A stretch of 64,000 nucleotides of DNA, taken from NCBI GenBank assembly GCA_028284865.1, contig JANQQV010000018.1, positions 163,349 through 227,348 of the forward strand. The letters run 5' to 3'. Below are positions 61,848-64,000 of the stretch, piece by piece. The DNA is from Rhodothermales bacterium. Its GTDB lineage: Bacteria; Bacteroidota; Rhodothermia; Rhodothermales; UBA10348. A program made the position numbers and the translations under genes. The notes beneath the pieces were generated by a model, which did not search any database, was not told the origin of the DNA, and saw only the letters and a list, made by a program, of their open reading frames with translations. Numbering within the stretch: the first letter of the stretch is position 1; each line of letters starts with the position of its first letter.

Positions 61848-63899
61848 ATGACTCCACAGGACCAACTAAAAGAACTCAGCGAAAACCTCTGGTGGAGCTG
61901 GAATCCGGATGCGCTGACCATGTTCACGCGACTGAACCGGTTCGCATTCCAGTCTTCCCGCAACAATCCGCTTGTCGCGCTCAAGCATGCCAAAAAGGAT
62001 GCCCTCGAGGATCCCTATGTCATCGAGCAGATCGACTCGGTCCACCGCAAGTTTCGCCGGTACATGGAGACTCCGGGTGGACAGGAGGACGGACCCAAGA
62101 CATCCTACTTCTGCATGGAGTACGGTTTGCACGAAAGCATGCCGCTCTACTCGGGAGGGCTCGGCATCCTGGCAGGTGACCACGTCAAGGCCGCGTCTGA
62201 CGTCGGTCTTCCCTTCACTGCAGTGGGGCTCTTCATCCGTGAAGGGTACTTCCGCCAGTATTTCGATGAGAAGGGAAACCAGCACGATGACTACCCTGCT
62301 ATCGATGTTACCGACCATCCGGTCGAACTGGTGACGGACGACGACGGGAATGCGGTAGTCGTTACCGTCCATTCGGGCGAAGAGGCCATCCACATCCGGT
62401 CGTTCCGCATGCAGGTGGGCAAATCGACGTTGTATCTGCTCGATACGGACTTTTCGGACAACCCTTACTGGATCCGCTTCCTCACGCGCCGCCTGTACCA
62501 GGGCGACCGCCTGACGCGGCTGCAGCAGGAGATCATCCTCGGGATCGGTGGGCTTCGCATGCTTCGGGCGCTTGGCGTGGAGACCGATGTCTACCATATG
62601 AACGAAGGCCACTGTGCGTTTCTCGCTCTGGAGCTACTCAAAGAAGCACTGGGAGAGGGATTGACCTGGGGCCCTGCCTGTGAGAAGGTCCGTCAGAAGT
62701 GCGTGTTCACGACGCACACGCCGGTACCAGCTGGCCACGATCGGTTCGCACCGGAGCAGTTCAACTGGGTCATGTCGACCATGCGCCAGGAGCTTGGTGT
62801 CGACGAGACGACGCTGCTCGGCCTGGGCCGCGTCGACGTGAATGATCACGCTGAGGAGTTCACCATGACGGTGCTCGGCCTCAAGCTGGCTCGTGCTGCC
62901 AATGGCGTCTCAAAGCTCAATGGTGAAGTCGCACGTCGCCAGTGGCACCACCTGTATCCCGATCGGGACGTGGACGAAGTGCCGATCTCGCACATCACCA
63001 ACGGTATCCACTTGCCCACGTGGGCATCCCCGGCTTCCCGGACCTTCCTGCGCGTGAACCTAGGCTCGTGGACCAACGATCGCGATAAGCCATCGACGTG
63101 GGATCGCATTGAAAACGTGTCCGACGCGGATATCTGGGAGTATCGTCGCAAGCTGCGTCAGAACCTGATCGATTTCGTCAATCGCCAGGTGGCTCGTCAG
63201 ACGCTGCCCCAGGAATCGCTTCTGAATCCGCGCGCATTGACCATCGGATTCGCCCGTCGGTTTGCCACGTACAAGCGCGCTCCGCTTCTCTTCTCGGATG
63301 TCGAGCGCGTAGCTGAGCTGTTCAGCAAGTACGAGCGCAACATCCAGGTGATCTATGCCGGCAAGGCACACCCGAAGGATGAAGGTGGGCAGGCGTTCAT
63401 TCGCCAGATCTACGAGCTGTCACAGCGCAGCGAGTTCAAAGGTCGATTGATCTTCCTGGAGAACTACAACATGGAGATCGGTCGCATGCTGGTCTCAGGT
63501 TGTGATGTCTGGCTGAACAACCCGCGCCGGCCCTACGAGGCCTCCGGAACCAGTGGACAGAAAATTGCCCTCCACGGAGGACTCAACCTGTCCATCCTGG
63601 ACGGTTGGTGGCCCGAAGGCTACGACGGCTCCAATGGCTGGGCGATTGGTCACGAAGCTTCCCACGTCATCAAGGACCCTGAAGTTCAGGATGCCGAGGA
63701 CGCCGAATTCCTGTACTCGGTCCTGGAAAACGAAGTCCTGCCGCTGTTCAACAGCCGGGGGGAGGATGGGCTGCCAACAGAATGGATCTCGATGATCCGC
63801 TCCTCGATCCGGTCGCTGACGTATCGATTCAGCGCCCATCGCATGATTCTGGACTACGTCAATCAGATGTACAAGGAGAAGGTCGGCGAACTCGTCTGA
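61848..63899 (+). CDS. glgP: Alpha-glucan (glycogen/maltodextrin) phosphorylase
   Basis: Cytosolic phosphorolysis of alpha-1,4-glucan to glucose-1-phosphate, family GT35. The N-terminus has LSENLWWSWNPDAL, the DUF3417-type opening of the short bacterial group (TIGR02094). FCMEYGLHESMPLYSGGLGILAGD and the PLP site EASGTSGQKIAL, containing the Schiff-base lysine, are clear. At 683 residues it is shorter than MalP-type enzymes (about 800) but normal for this group. I chose ATG 61848 over ATG 61755 because the latter lies inside the operator. It is the likely last step of the glycan regulon. Confidence 0.92.
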   Translation: MTPQDQLKELSENLWWSWNPDALTMFTRLNRFAFQSSRNNPLVALKHAKKDALEDPYVIEQIDSVHRKFRRYMETPGGQEDGPKTSYFCMEYGLHESMPLYSGGLGILAGDHVKAASDVGLPFTAVGLFIREGYFRQYFDEKGNQHDDYPAIDVTDHPVELVTDDDGNAVVVTVHSGEEAIHIRSFRMQVGKSTLYLLDTDFSDNPYWIRFLTRRLYQGDRLTRLQQEIILGIGGLRMLRALGVETDVYHMNEGHCAFLALELLKEALGEGLTWGPACEKVRQKCVFTTHTPVPAGHDRFAPEQFNWVMSTMRQELGVDETTLLGLGRVDVNDHAEEFTMTVLGLKLARAANGVSKLNGEVARRQWHHLYPDRDVDEVPISHITNGIHLPTWASPASRTFLRVNLGSWTNDRDKPSTWDRIENVSDADIWEYRRKLRQNLIDFVNRQVARQTLPQESLLNPRALTIGFARRFATYKRAPLLFSDVERVAELFSKYERNIQVIYAGKAHPKDEGGQAFIRQIYELSQRSEFKGRLIFLENYNMEIGRMLVSGCDVWLNNPRRPYEASGTSGQKIALHGGLNLSILDGWWPEGYDGSNGWAIGHEASHVIKDPEVQDAEDAEFLYSVLENEVLPLFNSRGEDGLPTEWISMIRSSIRSLTYRFSAHRMILDYVNQMYKEKVGELV

Positions 63900-64000
63900 C
63901 GGGATTCGTCGGACTGACTTCGTCCGACTCGCCTCGTCCGACAGACCTCTTCGACAAACCGTTTTCCGACTCGCGGAAATGAAAAGGGGGGGGTCGCACT
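63900..64000. other. Region after glgP to the window end
   Basis: No gene. A 7-bp stem (GTCGGAC at 63908-63914, GTCCGAC at 63922-63928) and a further 6-bp repeat (TTTCCG/CGGAAA at 63963-63979) lie here. The repeated CGTCCGAC unit also occurs at 63935. A terminator is likely, but there is no clean U-tract. The window ends in a G-rich stretch. Confidence 0.4.

Overview
This 64 kb window looks like chromosomal DNA from a marine or halophilic member of the Rhodothermota/Balneolota (FCB group, close to Bacteroidota). The reasons are moderately high GC (by eye somewhat above 55%), type IX secretion (T9SS) C-terminal sorting domains with the NYPNPFNP signature, a PorV/PorQ-family protein, a GWxTD-domain protein, a Bacteroidota-type alanine dehydrogenase, and many starts without a clear Shine-Dalgarno. 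I see no tRNA, rRNA, CRISPR array, phage or insertion sequence. Most of it is dense, ordinary chromosome with genes on both strands.

Layout. 0-3.5 kb: minus-strand housekeeping genes (yceH, pepE, ald, a SpoU-type RNA methylase). 3.7-11.3 kb: plus-strand genes (glutamate dehydrogenase, a secreted protein plus an Ig-like lipoprotein, nnr, vanZ, tonB and an unknown partner). 11.3-16.7 kb: amidohydrolase, a cysteine-desulfurase-like enzyme, DUF493, a DUF2231 membrane protein, an MFS exporter. 16.8-26 kb: clpB, then an ECF sigma factor with a Ser/Thr kinase-TPR receptor, then a PadR repressor with an FtsX-type permease. 26.4-39 kb: smc, then a minus-strand block of secreted formylglutamate-amidohydrolase-like protein, hprK, moxR, a degenerate galactokinase-like protein, fmt, GWxTD protein, ftsY, pgsA. 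39-56.3 kb: alpha-glucan utilisation. 56.6-61.6 kb: glycosyltransferase, thioredoxin-like protein and a prmC operon. 61.8 kb to the end: alpha-glucan phosphorylase.

The most interesting region is 39-63.9 kb. It holds a LacI repressor in an operon with a large T9SS-exported GH13 amylase. Next come a SusC-like TonB receptor translationally coupled to a 1,206-residue secreted protein and a PorV-like protein, then a tandemly duplicated T9SS surface protein. A sugar MFS transporter and a lipoprotein alpha-amylase follow, and about 5.5 kb beyond the repressor lies a cytosolic phosphorylase. No SusD is present. Near-identical LacI-type palindromes (consensus TGTAARCGCTTWCA) lie upstream of lacI, of the TonB receptor and of the phosphorylase. 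This points to one regulon: surface hydrolysis, outer-membrane uptake, inner-membrane import, then phosphorolysis to glucose-1-phosphate.

Other points worth a second look are a terminator-like hairpin inside the reading frame that overlaps the end of tonB, a GHMP kinase that has lost its usual motifs, a nitrilase-family enzyme lacking the expected lysine, and an inverted repeat just upstream of smc.
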